From: an uncultured Gammaproteobacteria bacterium
Lineage (GTDB): Bacteria > Pseudomonadota > Gammaproteobacteria > Arenicellales > Poriferihabitantaceae
Direction: 5' to 3'
Assembly: GCA_947259885.1 (NCBI GenBank)
Contig: CAMYNW010000034.1
Location: 1-32,063 of the forward strand
DNA length: 32,063 nt
The position numbers were made by a program, and so were the translations under genes. Below are positions 31,466 through 32,063 of this stretch, piece by piece (position 1 is the stretch's first letter; every line of letters begins with the position of its first letter). The notes beneath the pieces are model-generated. The model ran no database searches. It saw nothing but the letters and a program-made list of their open reading frames with translations, and was not told where the DNA came from.

Positions 31466-32063
31466 TTATTGAGGCGGTGGTCCTCAAGTTGTAAGTTTTA
31501 GGTTGCGAAATCTGAAACCGTGACAAGAGGACACCACCATGAAAGAAGATACCACGAAGCCATTGAGCAAAGTAATCAGGATTGATGAGAATGAGATCAG
31601 AGGCCATCTGGATGAGATGGTGCGCGGTACGGTCGAGGAGACACTGAACGCGATGCTTGACGTTGAAGCGGATGAGATGTGCCAGGCACAACGCTATGAA
31701 CGCTCAGCGGATCGGATCGATACGCGGGCTGGCAAGTACAGTAGAGCGCTTCACACAAAAGCCGGAGAGATTGAGGTCAAGGTCCCGAAGCTCAGGAAAC
31801 AGACGTTCGAAACCGCCATCATTGAACGCTACCGCCGACGGGATATATCGATTGAGGAAGCCATTGTGCAGATGTATTTGGCAGGTGTCTCCGTCCGTCG
31901 AGTTGAAGATATCACCGAGGCCCTGTGGGGCACTCGGGTTTCTTCAGGGACGGTATCCAACCTAAACAAGAAGGTTTATAAGCATATAGAGCGTTGGCGT
32001 ACCCAGCCCATTGAGGGTACCTATGCCTATGTTTACCTGGATGGAATTGTGCTGAAACGGAGC
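31466..32063 (+). mobile_element. IS256-family insertion sequence, left part
   Basis: The left boundary is approximate: IS91-like homology on the minus strand ends by about 31440-31465 and the transposase of the new element starts at 31539. The other end is outside the window, so terminal repeats and target duplication cannot be paired. Confidence 0.7.
31539..32063 (+). CDS. IS256-family transposase (mutator type), N-terminal 175 residues, runs off window
   Basis: From ATG 31539 the frame is open to the last base. It shows the IS256/mutator features: an N-terminal helical region, YERSADRIDTRAGKYSR, the KVPKLRK strand, FETAIIERYRRRDISIEEAIVQMYLAGVSVR, ITEALWGTRVSSGTVS (helix-turn-helix-like) and YVYLDGIVLK, which holds the first aspartate of the DDE triad. 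A full protein is about 400 aa, so more than half is outside. AAGAGG is eight bases upstream of the start. No stop or frameshift is seen in the visible part, so it may be an active element, younger than the IS91-like remnant it interrupts. Confidence 0.92.
   Translation, partial: MKEDTTKPLSKVIRIDENEIRGHLDEMVRGTVEETLNAMLDVEADEMCQAQRYERSADRIDTRAGKYSRALHTKAGEIEVKVPKLRKQTFETAIIERYRRRDISIEEAIVQMYLAGVSVRRVEDITEALWGTRVSSGTVSNLNKKVYKHIERWRTQPIEGTYAYVYLDGIVLKRS

Overview
The window looks like a gammaproteobacterial chromosome from a sulfur-oxidising, probably autotrophy-capable bacterium. Three things point that way. The housekeeping genes are of gammaproteobacterial type: apaG, a fused folK-folP, argE, bepA, comF, and pilS-pilR-pilA with a sigma-54 promoter. 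There is a soxXYZA cluster, a mercaptopyruvate-type sulfurtransferase and the wreck of an hdrB gene. A CbbQ-type AAA+ ATPase sits next to rpiA, which is Calvin-cycle flavoured. No rRNA, tRNA or CRISPR array was seen. Genus cannot be told from the window.

Layout. 1-430: the end of a lysine/alanine-rich histone H1-like gene built of 75-bp tandem repeats, its terminator, and a 25-bp tandem repeat. 543-6063 (minus): a seven-gene operon for a tungsten-type aldehyde oxidoreductase. In transcription order it encodes a four-cluster ferredoxin subunit, the AOR catalytic subunit, an FAD/NAD(P)H reductase subunit, a MoaD-like protein, an unrecognised 88-aa protein, a second MoaD-like protein and MoaA. 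The last four all end in Gly-Gly. 6295-10057: apaG, folKP, argE and a MOSC-domain protein. 10092-10446: a decayed hdrB, possibly with the tail of an upstream gene. 10447-14870: cbbQ, rpiA, a small lipoprotein gene, sseA (minus) and the M48 metallopeptidase bepA. 15012-17115: soxX-soxY-soxZ-soxA with translational overlaps and no soxB. 17116-18652: a bioC-like gene divergent from comF. 18683-21663: pilS-pilR. 21685-24214 (minus): a GT-C-like membrane protein gene and pilA, with terminators, a textbook sigma-54 promoter and an upstream palindrome. 24631-28905: surface-glycan glycosyltransferases, one truncated. 28909-32063: a decaying end with a broken ABC exporter gene, an IS91-like transposase remnant and an IS256-family transposase running off the window.

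How the genes work together. The AOR operon is close to a self-contained module: catalytic subunit, electron-transfer chain to NAD(P)H, and dedicated pterin-cofactor genes. SoxXA with SoxYZ would oxidise thiosulfate in the periplasm, but this SoxY lacks the C-terminal GGCGG swinging arm, so either the carrier is elsewhere or this pair does something else. PilSR very likely drives pilA from the sigma-54 site. The glycosyltransferase and flippase-like genes beyond pilA form an accessory glycan island whose far end is degenerating under insertion sequences.
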